From Agaricus subrufescens (lineage: Eukaryota; Basidiomycota; Agaricomycetes; Agaricales; Agaricaceae), in the NCBI GenBank assembly GCA_029945375.1, contig CM057061.1, positions 2,604,001 to 2,668,000 of the forward strand: 64,000 nucleotides of DNA. The letters run 5' to 3'. Below the pieces are notes generated by a model. The model was not told where the DNA came from. It worked only from the letters and a program-made list of their open reading frames with translations, and made no database searches. The translations under genes were made by a program, and so were the position numbers. Below, one piece after another: positions 33,971 through 45,954 of this stretch (position 1 is its first letter; every line of letters begins with the position of its first letter).

Positions 33971-35893
33971 ATGACCACAACGAGTGATCGTACAATAGAC
34001 GAAGAGTCCCCTTTATTGCAAAACCATCCTCAGCAAAAGACACCATTACCATGGTTTCAACTATCTCTTATAATTATTTTGCAACTGGCCGAATCGATGA
34101 CTGCTCAAGTTATATCTCCGTTCGCTCCCCAGGTGAGCATGATTATAATACGGCCCAACTACCTAAGATTGACCAGTCATTTTAGCTTATCCGAGAGCTT
34201 GGAATCACCGGCGGAGACGAAAGTAAGGTTGGGTACTATGTCGGAACAATGGTTAGTCAGTTCCTTTGTTATAACGCTGAATTTACGCACACCCTTGTCA
34301 GTTCACTCTATTCTTCCTCGCCCAAGCATTGACGGTTCTATATTGGAGCCGGCTCTCTGATAGAGTTGGTCGTAAACCAGCCATACTGATTGGCACTTTC
34401 GGTCTCTCTATTTCCATGTACTGTTTCGGCTTGTCGAAGACCTTCCTGGGTATAGTGATATGGTACTTTTCCAAGACTTTCCTCAAGGAGGCGCATACTC
34501 ACTCATCCTCCTTTCATTAGCCGAGCGTCCAATGGAGCACTTAGTGAGTCATGCTGTCCTAGTATCCCTACCCAAACACTGAGCAATCTTCTCGACTGAA
34601 CAGACGGAAATACTGCTGTGTTTAAAAGGTTTGTTTATTTACCTACCACCTTTGTGGATGTATTCCGATCGCTTATTGCACACGCCGAATTCGTTTAGCA
34701 TGATGGCAGAACTCACAGATTCGACAAATATAGCACAGGCAAGTAGTATCGCTTCTGAAAACACGTTGAGCTGATCTGTTATACCAGGCATTTTCGCTCA
34801 ACTCATTTGCATGGGCCACAGGCGGGATCGTAAATACAAGTCCTGTCTTTTGTCAGCTTTTTACTTACAGAGATCTACAGATAGGCCCTATTATCGGAGG
34901 GTTATTGGCACATCCAGCGGAACGTTTTCCCACAATATTTGGTGACAACTCCTTCCTGAAATTTTACCCTTATTTCCTCCCTTGTGCTGTTCCTGCAACA
35001 TACTCTGCTTGCGCGTGGATTTATGCCTATTTTTACTTGAAAGAGACGGTCAAGAAACCAACTCCGCTCAGAAAGCTCATCTTCAAATCAGGAAGTACCC
35101 AGTCGAGCCCCGACGAAATCGCAAACAAGCCTCTGCCTCTCAAATCGTTGTTGGTGTTTCGAGTCATCATTGCAGGATCCAATTACGCCTTTGTGTCGTT
35201 AGTGGATATCTCTTTTCGAGCGATCCAACCTCTGTTCTTGTCAACACCTATTCAACTGGGTGGACTTGGCCTTCCTCCGTCTACGATTGGAACTATCCTA
35301 GCTGTCTTCGGCCTCTTGAACGGAGTTTGCCAGATTTTCTTCTTCCCAAGCATCCATAAGCGTTGGGGTTCCAAGAAAGTTTTCATGATGGGTGTCGCTA
35401 GTTGTATCCCTCTATACCTCCTCTTCCCGGTCATCAACTACCTAGCAAGTAAACAAGGCCTGACGCCGGCTGTGTGGGCCCTCGTTTTGATTCAAGTTGC
35501 ACTGTCTATGGGTCCGAACTTCTCATACAGTACGTGTTTCATCTCGTGACGAGGCAATGTTTACCGTCGTTTAATCAACTTAATCTAGGTGCAATTTTTA
35601 TTTTCATTGCTGCCGCTGCTCCAGATAAATCATCCGTTGGCGCTACTAATGGATTGTGCCAGGTTCGCTTCATGTTAATTTCATCGACTTTATGGCTAAA
35701 GGTGCTAATCATTCATGATTTCTTGTAGGTGGTTGTTAGTATAACGCGGGGTGTAGGTCCAGCTGTGGCAAGCTCACTGTTTTCGCTGTCGATGGCGCAC
35801 AATTGGTTTGGAGGATATTTGGTTTATTATATGTTAGTACTAGTCGTCGGAGTGGCGTGCTTCGTATCATCAAAGTTGCCTAGTTCGTTGTAA
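33971..35893 (+). CDS. MFS transporter, DHA1-like, paralogue 2
   Basis: Paralogue of the transporter at 26867-28764 with the same exon plan. It opens MTTTSDRTIDEESPLLQ and continues LSLIIILQLAESMTAQVISP, ELGITGGDESKVGYYVGTM, motif A SRLSDRVGRKPAILIG, FGLSISMYCFGLSKTFLGIV, SMMAELTDSTNIAQ, the variable loop VKKPTPLRKLIFKSGSTQSS, and LGGLGLPPSTIGTILAVFG. It ends VACFVSSKLPSSL. The central loop differs most between paralogues, which suits substrate diversification. No disabling change was found on the junctions examined. The short exon carrying NGNTAVFK is flanked by introns, as in the other copies. Confidence 0.8.
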
Positions 35894-36101
35894 GGCTTAG
35901 TATCCTTAGTACTATTAGTTTCAATTCATAATTCAACTTATGACATGAAGTCACTGAGCTTGCCGAGATAATGGTACACCTGATTGATATATTGTACCTA
36001 TTACGAGTCTTGGAGGTACGTAAGACAAAAAGATAGGCAAAGGAAAATCGTGAACTACCACCCCACGAAAATCAACTACACGGAATTCACAACATAGTGT
36101 T

Positions 36102-37424
36102 TCAATCAGAAAACCTACTTATCTTCAAATGCACCCCTACTTTGCGGAATTCCTCCTTAACTGTACGTAGGTCCATAGTGACTATACCATGGACGCAGTC
36201 CGGGAAGACCAGTTCCACAGTTCTCATACTCTCAGGCTCTAGGCTAGGTACAATCGTGTCCGTTATACGCTTCAAAAGCGGGAGATATCCAACGGAGGTA
36301 TGATGAAGGGAGGGTAGATAGACTTTTTTGACAGAGGGGCTCAGGTACTGGAAAAGTCTTATCAGATCACCTTCATGATAGTATGATGTACATTCGAAGG
36401 TTATCAAGGACTTCATAGCACCAAGGAACGATGTGAACTGTGGTCGCGGGGTTACTGGGAGGGTTCCCCATACCATGCGCTTCAAGTTGGGAAACCGAAA
36501 ATGCGTGAAAAGGGAAGATATATGAGCGTTATATGCCAATTCTGCGTTTCGTTTAGGCCCATCGAAATCAACATCGAAGACCTCGAGATTCGGAAGTTCC
36601 TTCTGGGAACGAACTAGCGGCGATCTTGCGAACTCTGGTGGACGTGCTGAGTGGCAGTGAAATTCTACCATTCTAGGGCACTGTGAAAGGACATGCAGGC
36701 ATTGATCGATGTGAATATTGCATAATTTGAGGATGGTGATGCGACTCAAAGAGATTTGCTCAATGGGGGGAAGCTGGTGCCAGTCAACCATCAGGGTGTG
36801 AAGGTTGTCCGCAGAATAGCAAAGAGTTGTAAGAGAGAGTGAGATAGGTGTGAACGTCCTCGATACGAAAGAAATTGTTGAGAGGTTGCATAGTTTCGAG
36901 CGTTCGATGGCCCGCTGTATCCTGGTCAAGAGGATAGATGAGTTGGTAGCGGAGAGGGTGAGCTTCTGTATCTTCGACGCATTCTCTCCGAAGATCACAG
37001 AAATGAAATCCTTTGTAGCCTGGGGTCGAGGAGGTAGATAATTGAGATTAAGGTGAAGGTGGATTGGGTGTTGAGCGGCGTTTTTGAAATACAACCTCAA
37101 CATGTCCACGTCAAATTGTCGGATGCGGTGATGCGGAATAGGGCCAAGAGTAGACCAAAGGGGCGGTGTTTCCCATGCTACCCGGCGCCATCGAGTACAA
37201 ACTGCGCCGAGGACGATAGGGGAGACCCCGCTGAGAGGATCCTCGCATGCCTTTATAAAGATCGCGGACAAAAGTTCATCGGGCACACTTCTGTCAAAGG
37301 ATTGCAAGTCATTCAACTGATGGAGCAGAGGGAGACAATCGGCCAGTGTTTGTCGAATCTGCTGGTCGAGTTGAGAAAGCTGATAACGGACCCCCTCGGC
37401 CTCTGTTGCGAACTCGAGAGGCAT
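36102..37424 (-). CDS. F-box-like protein, paralogue of 23834-25153
   Basis: Single-exon, 440-residue protein starting MPLEFATEAEGV. A coiled coil (YQLSQLDQQIRQTLADCLPL) precedes the F-box-like segment: SVPDELLSAIFIKACE, PIVLGAVCTRWRRVAWETPP and LW. The rest is leucine-rich with NLEVFDVDFDG and FPNLKRMVWGT, aligning with the paralogue over its full length. It lies convergent to MFS paralogue 2. It is a likely SCF substrate adaptor with unknown target. Confidence 0.8.
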   Translation of the reverse strand: MPLEFATEAEGVRYQLSQLDQQIRQTLADCLPLLHQLNDLQSFDRSVPDELLSAIFIKACEDPLSGVSPIVLGAVCTRWRRVAWETPPLWSTLGPIPHHRIRQFDVDMLRLYFKNAAQHPIHLHLNLNYLPPRPQATKDFISVIFGENASKIQKLTLSATNSSILLTRIQRAIERSKLCNLSTISFVSRTFTPISLSLTTLCYSADNLHTLMVDWHQLPPIEQISLSRITILKLCNIHIDQCLHVLSQCPRMVEFHCHSARPPEFARSPLVRSQKELPNLEVFDVDFDGPKRNAELAYNAHISSLFTHFRFPNLKRMVWGTLPVTPRPQFTSFLGAMKSLITFECTSYYHEGDLIRLFQYLSPSVKKVYLPSLHHTSVGYLPLLKRITDTIVPSLEPESMRTVELVFPDCVHGIVTMDLRTVKEEFRKVGVHLKISRFSD

Positions 37425-37553
37425 GTTTCAGACTGGAGGGGAAGAACGATACTCTAGAAGTGGAGCTCTGAAGTAGAAAAGAATTGGCGGAATAAATATC
37501 CCAGATACCACCTAGAAGTTTCTTGTATAATGGCGGTATAGAAAGTGCTGGAC

Positions 37554-37579
37554 TCGCTATATATATATATATGATGATG
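37554..37579. repeat. Short (TA)n and (GAT)n microsatellite
   Basis: A run of TA dinucleotides followed by GATGATGATG in the divergent region between the F-box-like gene and the coiled-coil gene. Confidence 0.6.
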
Positions 37580-37636
37580 ATGTTCGGCGCTTCTAGCACT
37601 GGAAATGATTTCGTAAGCAACTTTACTTGCGCCTCC

Positions 37637-38550
37637 ATGTCGAGCAGTCAGCCACTCAGAGGCCTCCCGCAGGATCTCGCCGCCGAGCACGAACGATGCC
37701 GCGCTCTACAAAGGCACCGCGCAGCCATGTTCATCCTAACCCAGAAAGACCGTCCCATACCTAGGTCAGCGCAAACTTGTGAACCCGGCTACTCCGACAC
37801 AACATGACACGATAGTGAACCCAAGTTTCCAGGAAATGGAGGAGGACCTTCAAAAGGACAATTTAACCTTGATTAAAAATCGTGTCGCAACCACAAGGGG
37901 CAACTTTAGGAACGACCTCGAACGTCTATACACCGCTCACGCGGAGGAATATCTAGACGATCAGCGACTGAGAAGAGAGTCGCGAGAGGAGCCAAGAAAC
38001 TTAGAAGGACGAGGTAAAGGGGTGGAGTGGTTTGAAAGACGCGACGTATGCTGTTGTTATTTCACCAAACCACAATTAATCGGGCTTTCAGCCGGTCTCC
38101 GCAGCGGATCAACACTATATTTCCTCCGTCTCCTCGCACCTAACGTCAACAGTCTTCAATCAAGCATCGGAACTTGCCTCGCTTTACCGTCAGAGAGCCA
38201 CTATTGAGAAACAACTTGAAGAGGAACGTCGTCAGAGGAATGCTGTGTTTCCCTTAACACTGGAAGAATTCAAAAATAAGCCACGGGATATACAAATCAG
38301 GGTTGCAACATTCTTGGACGCAGATCCTATAAAACGGGACCAGATGATGACACAATTCTCATGGGCATGGAGACAGGTTGATGGTCTCGTTCGGGAATTC
38401 AAAGAGAATGTAAGTTCGTCTTTTTTCCTAGTGTAAAGGGTTATTAAATCAAGCGGGATTGGCTATTAGGAAGAGTTTAGAATAGAAGTGATGAGACTCT
38501 TGGAGACATTTGATTCGAAGGACCCAAGAAGGAAGCCAACACTGCCTTGA
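37637..38550 (+). CDS. Hypothetical coiled-coil protein
   Basis: Joined exons start MSSSQPLRGLPQDLAAEHER and pass through an intron at about 37764-37815 to MNPSFQEMEEDLQKDNLTLI. One or two less certain introns lie between 38020 and 38155. The frame then continues ASELASLYRQRATIEKQLEE, FPLTLEEFKNKPRDIQIRVA and, after a last intron, EEFRIEVMRLLETFD, ending at 38550. The charged heptad-like stretches suggest a coiled coil. No family recognised. It may be one of the short mushroom-specific proteins that resemble F-box-like N-termini. Confidence 0.5.
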
Positions 38551-39277
38551 GATGACTATTCCGGTTAGCCTCCGGCTCTAGGTCTAGAGGACAGGCGTAT
38601 TGCCATTCTTGAGTGTGGTGCTTTCAGGAATCGGGCCTTACAATTTTTTCTGCATTTGATTCTGTAGATGTCAGGCTGTCATCGAATATTAAAGGTCTGA
38701 GAAGTTGAGTCGCCTGATCTACCAATATAACTCTTTTGGAGGACTTAGTACGCCAGTACCGCGGCGGTCTTGCCTCAGTTGGGTCAAAAACAATCCTCTT
38801 CTTCCCATGTCAACGGACAGGCAGTGCGCAAAAGAAGGCTCTCAACAGTCATTTTAGGTCCAACTAGACGGACTTTAGCATGCTGTGCATAATAGTGAGG
38901 ATGACTATTTCCTGGGACCGGTTGTAATCACATTAGGCTATATCAACGTCGTCGGGGACTAAATAATCACCAGAAGAAACTGCAACTCTTTGTTATTAAC
39001 TCTACTCTAGTACCACACTCACCTCGTGTAGCTCGATACCAACGAGGCTATGACTCACTTGGGCGAAAAACATCGGAATGGGGAACCTGAATTTCATATG
39101 TGACGGCATTTCGGTGTTTAGTAGGAGATGTACCCAATTCGAAGGCGTAACCCAAATACCTGAGCTGTGGGAATCGAGCACAGCAATCGTCTCACCGAAT
39201 GACAAAGAGGAAAGGCTCTAAATTAGCCAGGGAGTCATAAAACCCCCTTCCCCCTTGTCCAGGGCAGAGGAGGACTC
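38551..39277. other. Intergenic, nothing recognised
   Basis: Short frames only, for example 39002-39205 on the minus strand; no repeat or motif noted. Confidence 0.5.
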
Positions 39278-42200
39278 ATGCAGCCACTCCGAGCCCATGA
39301 TCGACGAAGGCCGGCTTTTGAGGCGGTCGATCCCTTCACTCCACGAAGCTTGCAGAGGCAAAGAACATTGCCTGATATAAAGGATGTGGACGAGATAGAT
39401 CTTCCACCCCAGCGCCCCTACCAGCCCTTTACGCCGTCGAGTGTTCCACAGATTCTTCCCGGACCTATATACTACTCGCCAGCACAATACAACCAGCCGC
39501 TGCCAATATTTCCACATGCACGCTCACCGACCCCATTAAACCCTTATCCGCTGCTCTACGGTTATGCGCCTTTTCAGCAATATCGGCACTCACCTCCAGA
39601 GTCAACACGACTTCAATCTGTTTCTCCTTCACTCCATGTCTGGTGTTCGGTACCCACCCAGCGTTCTGATTTCCAGTCTTCTCTAGTGAGCCGGACGTTC
39701 ATATCTCTCTTCTGAATGGTTACTTACCTTTTGAATGAACGGTAGAATACAATCCCTGAACACAAAACTCCCAATGAGAACCACTCACGTGCAAACGAAC
39801 CTACATCTAAGGGCGATACCAACTTGAAATTGGATTCGGCGGCCACTTCTGATAACAAACTCTCTCTACAATTTGACCTGCTTTTATTCGTCGACTTGAT
39901 TCGTAACGCCTACTTGCTTGTGCTGCTTAACATACCCCGCTTATACTTTTCACGCGTCGAGCGCATTCTCAAAGAGGCGCACCTGACGATAGAAGAAATG
40001 AAGGAGATGAGCCTTGTATCATCTCCGGCCTACATGAACGCATTGCAAGAAGATATGATGGAAACAGGGTCATATAACCCAAATGCCAAATATATATCTC
40101 CCGCATACGAACGGCTTATAACGGCATGGGAGCTCCTCATCAATAGCCTACTCCATGATTGGAATATATTGAACGTTATGACCGTACTCCTCTTGACGTA
40201 AGTATGGTCGGATTGTGGATTTTGCTGCAACAATTTGGCTGATATGTCGGACTCTCATAGGGCCATAATGTCTATCTTCCAAATCAACGGAGCGGCTGCC
40301 GATCCTTTCACGCGATACACTGGATTCTGGTCATTGATTTGCGCTTTGATGAGCCTGATGTATAGCTGCGTGTTCCTCACCCAGTTCGGAAGCATGCGTC
40401 AACCTTATAAAGCCTTGGAATGGGCCATAGTAAGTGATATACACACGTGTCTTCTCAAAAGCTGACTGTAATCGTATAAATTCAGGAGGCTCAAAAGGCG
40501 CAAGCAATTTTCTGGAATGTCTGGGTGATGTTAGCTACTCCTGTTGTCTGGATGTCCTGGTCCGTCACCTTTTTTACAACCTTGTCAGCCATTTGTCTAA
40601 AATCCCTCCAAGGTCTATCATAGCATTTATCTTGAGCATAATGTCCTTCATGTGGCGGGTTGGTACAACATCATCCGGTCATCCAGCTTCCATTTCACCG
40701 GAAATTGAACTCATATTACGAGTGCTTCTATCTTTTCTTCTTTTTATGGGCCTCGTGTACGGGATTCTCATAATCACCACACTGCGACGCTATGGCTCAC
40801 GGATGGATAATGCCTGGGAGCGTCGCATCAATGAATTTATTACCCGAAATTTACCAACCCATAGTTCGGAAAAACAACCTTCGGCCCTGGCAATGAGTAC
40901 GCCGAGACGATCAAGATCATCTCAAATCCACAACCATTTATCCTCTCCGCGTTATACTTCTTCTGCTTCTTCCGACGCCGCAGGAATGCGTTCAAATGAG
41001 TATTCTGAACCGAGTCCAGCGCATTTTGAACCCCCGAAATGGCCCATCATTCCTTCGACTCCGATTGCGCCTCTGGGCACTCTGGCCGAAGAAGTATTTC
41101 TCAACGGAAATCCTGTGAACCCACTGGCTGCTTTTGAATCCCCTGACGAATTTAGGCTCCCTGGTACGTCAGTTGATGATGAGGTCCAACAATCGGTCGT
41201 GCTGTCGACACTACCCACCCATGACGGACATCACGAGCATCCGGTGGCGAACACAGATACTCCTCCTGTTGAAAAAGATGAAGAGAGGAGTCTCAGCCAC
41301 GTTTACGAGACTGGTGGAGAAAAACCCGCTGACAGTGGAGACATCGAGACCAGTAACTTCGGTACCAACGTTTTTCAACCCCTACTGTTCAGGGTGTCTC
41401 CACGCGCAACATCTGTATTAGGAAGCATCAATTTGCCACGGATCGCGATGTTTAATGACGAGATGGGAACTCCAAATCAAAATCGTTTCAAAGAAGCTGC
41501 GGAAGAAGTTAATGAGGTTGACGAAGAAATTGGTAGGCGGAAGAGTGATGAATCAGTTCAGACAAACTATTCATTGGGTATCCTTGTTACTGGTGGACCC
41601 CCGAGTCACTATCATCGACCGGGCGCAGGAGTTGGCGAAGATGTTACGCACAATTCTATTCATACCGATAAATCATCAAGCGGTGTTGAAACCCAGGATC
41701 ACAGCTACTCTCAGGCTTGTGTCACATCGGATGGAACCACAACTAGCGACTTTGTCGAAACACCGTGTTCGGAAACCGGGCCACAGGACTTCATTCAGGT
41801 TGAAACTCAGAGGGATCAACCTCCCAATGCTGGGGCCCGTGTCAGATCTCAATTAGTTTCTCGACTTCCAACTCCATCAAACTTCTCGAGCCATGATGAA
41901 AGTACTGAGATTGTCATTTTCACCAAGCCGCACATTGATAGCAACCCTCCCTCACCAATGTTCATCCGGAATTCATTGGATTCACTACACTATATGCCCG
42001 TTTCCCAAGATTATTCTAGAAGTCAAACATCATGTAGAGATGGGGAGGGAACAAATCGATCACCAGCACCCGATTTTGATAACTGGTTACCAGGTCCTAT
42101 GAACGAAAATCCGCCAACAGCTCCGCTATCTGCTACGGGCGAATCACCACCAGCATCATTATCCGTCTTCCCTGAAGGAACAGAATTTCACATACCAACA

Positions 42201-42332
42201 CCGTCTTCTTCTGCTCCATCTGATGAATATTCGAGAGAGTCCTCAGTACCAGCTGAGCTAGCAAATGATTTATCTCGATCTTACCTTGAGATACTCATAG
42301 ATGATGGGTATACGGATTCACGATCGGGTTGA
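39278..42332 (+). CDS. Large multi-pass membrane protein with disordered tail
   Basis: The start MQPLRAHDRRRPAF opens a Pro-rich cytosolic region. The central part holds an amphipathic segment (LLLFVDLIRNAYLLVLLNIP), a helical region, then hydrophobic helices in the order NVMTVLLLT, FWSLICALMSLMYSCVFLTQ, IFWNVWVMLATPVVWM, AFILSIMSFMWRVG and LRVLLSFLLFMGLVYGILII. Residues after TLRRYGSRMDNAWERRINEF form a Ser/Pro/Glu-rich, probably disordered tail of nearly 500 residues. Introns at about 39655, 40200 and 40430 are clear; the junction around 40560-40590 is not resolved (the candidate intron is only 29 bp). The layout resembles a membrane-protein family common in Agaricomycetes with no known function. 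Confidence 0.65.
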
Positions 42333-42353
42333 CGAGCTCTAGCTAGAGCTCGT
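42332..42353. repeat. Perfect 22-bp palindrome at the 3' end of the membrane gene
   Basis: ACGAGCTCTAGCTAGAGCTC plus GT is a perfect inverted repeat that overlaps the last base of the TGA stop of the membrane protein gene. It could fold into a hairpin in the RNA or mark the end of a small insertion. Confidence 0.7.
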
Positions 42354-42722
42354 AATACCCAACTTTTGTTAGATATGATGGCAGATAGAGTAGTTGAGTA
42401 CGTCCGCTTGTAAATATAGATGCGAGAGGTGACCATAAACGGCATGACCTGAAGCTCAAGGCTTCAGAGCTTCAGCACACAGTAACAAAGCGTCCTTTTG
42501 TGCTTTTGCCATTTACCATGTTCAAATTTTTTGAAAAACAGTTGTGATAGATTTACTCAGTAATGGTACCCTGACTCCAAACTCTGATGGGGAAAAGAAC
42601 CAGGTCGTTAGCCACGTGGCCACAAATAGGTCACAAATAGACTAGCAGTGTTTTTTTCTTATCATCGTTTTACGTGCATGCGATGCGTCACAACTTATCC
42701 CTCACTTGATGTACTACCTATC

Positions 42723-42860
42723 CACTGGGCCGGTGTCACAATAAGCCACGTGTCTTATTGAGTAAATACTGAAAAATTCGTGACTTTTGTCACGAAAAGT
42801 CACGAAAAAATTGATAATGTTTCAATAAGACAGGTGCCTTATTGTGACACCGGCCCAGTG
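42723..42860. mobile_element. 138-bp MITE of the DUF6589/RecQ element family
   Basis: Starts CACTGGGCCGGTGTCACAAT and ends with the inverse; the inverted repeats are about 39 bp with two mismatches. It is flanked on both sides by TATC, a 4-bp target-site duplication. Its first 111 bp are identical to 52276-52386, the left end of the large transposon. The centre is an A/T-rich near-palindrome (GTGACTTTTGTCACGAAAAG). It has no coding capacity, so it must be moved by proteins supplied in trans. Confidence 0.9.
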
Positions 42861-43436
42861 TATCCTGAGTCCTATTTAACAGAACCAAGCCTCACTGGTG
42901 CGGTGCCAAAATCCGACAAAACAACGGCAGACGGGCCGGTTCTGATGCTTGGTCACTCAGGGATGCTTCGATCCCAACTTCGGGTCCTCAAGACAGTTTT
43001 CTCTTAGCCTTCGTTCCTGCCATTATGGGACGAGACTTAGATCCGCTGCCAGCAGTGCATTGATGACACGGGACCTTGTGACCTTTCCGGTTTTTCTCCA
43101 ATACCCCTGAGATTCAGTATCGCTGGAACCCTCAACAACTGTTTGAACTTCTTGCGCGCCCTCAAAGCCTTGTCAAACCGTCAAGAACTCTCTTAGAACC
43201 TTTTCCCTCCCCTTTATTTTGTAGCTTCGGTAAAAGACGGAGGTATGTAACAAATTTCATATCCGAGTAATTAGATAACTGTTCTCACGTATCTCTTCTT
43301 GCTATTGATCAACCCTTCTCAAGTATGGCTTACGTATCAATGGAGAGTCAAATCGCTGGTTCGTTGGATTCTGCCTCCCTCCTCCCCATCCCCAGCTCAC
43401 ATCCGAGAAGTTCTAGTCACACACTGAGAAGACTTG
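42861..43436. other. 5' flank of MFS paralogue 3
   Basis: No gene; contains a GGCTTACGTATCAATGG-like block near 43327 shared with the other MFS 5' flanks. Confidence 0.5.
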
Positions 43437-45349
43437 ATGTCTACAACGAGTATTCATGCAGCAGATGAAGAGACTCCTCTATTGCAAAACCCTCCTCAGC
43501 AAAGGACACCCTTACCAACATTCCAACTTACCATCGTAATTCTTTTACAGTTGGCTGAATCACTAACAGCTCAAGTCATATCTCCGTTCGCTCCCCAGGT
43601 ATGTCGAGTTATGGCGAGATCGACTAATAGCTAATTGACGACGAATTGAGCTTATCCGGGATCTTGGTATCACTGGCGGAGATGAAACCAAGGTTGGGTA
43701 CTATGTTGGAATAATGGTCAGTCAGTTTTTGCTCTGTGGCGCTAAGAGTTAACTCACACAAACCCTAATCAGTATTCTCTGTTCTTCTTTGTCGAAGCAT
43801 GGACAGTTTTACATTGGAGCCAACTTTCTGATAGAGTCGGTCGTAAGCCGGCTATCTTGATTGGCACTTTCGGGCTTTCTATATCCATGTATTGTTTCGG
43901 CTTATCAAAGACTTTTTTGGGTGTACTGATATGGTGGTTTTTCAAAAATTGTTCCTCGAGATATATTTTTACACTTTTTGTGTTAGCCGAGCATTGAATG
44001 GGGCACTTAGTACGTTTTTCAAGTCCTATCATACCCGTCCCTTTGATAGTCAACTGGTTTCTTGAACAAAATAGATGGGAATATTGCAGTGATAAAAAGG
44101 TTTGCACCTTTAATACTGCTAGATGGATCCAAACGCTCAATTTGAACGGGTTTAGCATGATGGCAGAACTCACAGATTCGACTAATATAGCTCAGGAAAG
44201 TAATGTGATTTTCCGGCAAGTACTGTTCTGATTTGCTGCAACAGGCATTCTCATACAACTCGCTTGCGTGGGCATCTGGCGGGATAGTGAGCTTCAGCCC
44301 CGCCTTAGTTGAAATTTGGCTGATGAGAACAATAGCTAGGTCCTGTCATCGGAGGATTATTAGCACACCCAGCGGAACGTTTTCCCACCATATTTGGTGA
44401 TAGTTCCTTCCTGAAAGAGTATCCGTATTTCCTCCCTTGTGCCGTTCCAGCGACATACTCTGCTTGCGCATGGCTTGGCGTCTATCTATATCTGAAGGAG
44501 ACAGTTAAGCGGCCAATACCACTTCGAGAATACATCTTTAATTCCGCAAAAACAAGCCGGCCAGACCAAAACGAAAACACCGACAAGCCTCTACCTATCC
44601 GGTCATTGTTGGTATTTCCAGTCATCACTGCGGCATCTAATTATGGATTTTTGGCATTATTGGATATTGCCTTCCGTGCAATCCAGCCTCTGTTCTTCTC
44701 GACACCCATCAATCTAGGGGGACTTGACCTTCCCCCATCTACCATTGGAACTATCCTATCAATCTTCGGTGTCTTGAACGGATTCTGTCAAATACTCTTT
44801 TTTCCAATTATCCACAAGCGTTGGGGTCCGAAGAAGATTTTCATAGCAGGTGTCGCTGGTTGTATCCCTTTATACCTCCTCTTCCCGGTCATCAACTACC
44901 TAGCAAGTAAACAGGGATTAACACCGACTGTGTGGGCACTCGTATTTTTCCAAGTCGCGCTGTCTATGCTACCGAATTTCTCATACAGTGCGTGTTTTGT
45001 TTGCGATGACGTCACTTACCATTCCTCATAAATATGACGCAGTTGCCGTTTTTATTTTCATTGCTGCTGCTGCCCCAAACAAGTCATCGGTTGGCGCTAC
45101 CAACGGATTGTGTCAGGTTCGTTGCTTTATCTTCTCACATTAAGGATTGTGATCTTATCCTTGAGTTTATGTACTTCGTTATAGGTGGTTGTCAGTCTGA
45201 TGCGGGGTTTTGGGCCAGCCATAGCGAGTTCACTGTTTTCGTTGTCAATGGCTCATGGTTGGTTTGGAGGGTATCTAGTCTATTATGTCCTCGCACTAGC
45301 CGTTGGAGTAGCGATTTTTTCAGGGTCAAAATTACCCAGCTCACTTTAA
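43437..45349 (+). CDS. MFS transporter, DHA1-like, paralogue 3
   Basis: Third paralogue with the same exon plan: MSTTSIHAADEETPLLQ, LTIVILLQLAESLTAQVISP, DLGITGGDETKVGYYVGIM, motif A SDRVGRKPAILIG, SMMAELTDSTNIAQ, VKRPIPLREYIF, LGGLDLPPSTIGTILSIFG, ending SGSKLPSSL. Differences from the others include HWSQLSDRVGRKP and a divergent short exon (NGNIAVIK for NGNTAVFK). The intron after motif A has a slightly unusual donor (GTGGTT), so splicing there deserves a check. The gene otherwise looks intact. It is followed within 450 bp by a 3' fragment of a fourth copy. Confidence 0.75.
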
Positions 45350-45799
45350 CGTATCATAATATATTACGATGATTCGCAGCTGACCTGGTCTCATATTGGT
45401 CCTCGTCGCTCGAAGTTCATGAATAATCTCACCGGACGCATGATAGAACAAAGACCGAGTGATGAATCAGCCCTTCGAACTATTGGTATTACATGTGTAA
45501 TCACATTGAGGTACTACCAAACAGCACGGACTCTTGTGACCTATCTCATTATTTTTCTCTGAGATTCTAAGATGGATATCAAGATTTACGCTTGATTCCA
45601 TGCGGTATATAGTTAGGTATAATGATTCACCCCACTCCAGATTTTTGCTGGATCTTCTGCTTTCTCTGATACCGGAGGATTCAAGTACCCGGCCGCCAGT
45701 GGCCCTGAGACGATTTGAAGAAAAAAGAATAGTGACTCGATGTGATCTATCAGCATTCTCAAGTAACCACCAACAAATCGCCATCGAGTCCGATTTGTG

Positions 45800-45954
45800 T
45801 TGTACTTGCTTTTCCTGGCAATGGCCTAGGTGTAGCACATTCCTTGTTTTCGTTGTTGATGACGTTTTATTGGTTTGGAGGGTATCTTGTTTATTGTATA
45901 CTTGTAGTGGTTGTTGGAGTCGCGCTCTTTGTAGGATCAATGTTGCCTAGTTAG
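45800..45954 (+). pseudogene. 3' fragment of a fourth MFS gene
   Basis: Encodes SLFSLLMTFYWFGGYLVYCI and LVVVVGVALFVGSMLPS then a stop. This matches the last helix and C-terminus of the three neighbouring transporters (SLFSLSMAHNWFGGYLVYYM and so on). Nothing upstream of about 45790 matches the rest of the family, so only the last exon survives. Confidence 0.8.

Noticed and set aside
45467..45940. 157-residue minus-strand open frame
   Set aside because: Opposite-strand shadow overlapping the MFS 3' fragment; no family match.
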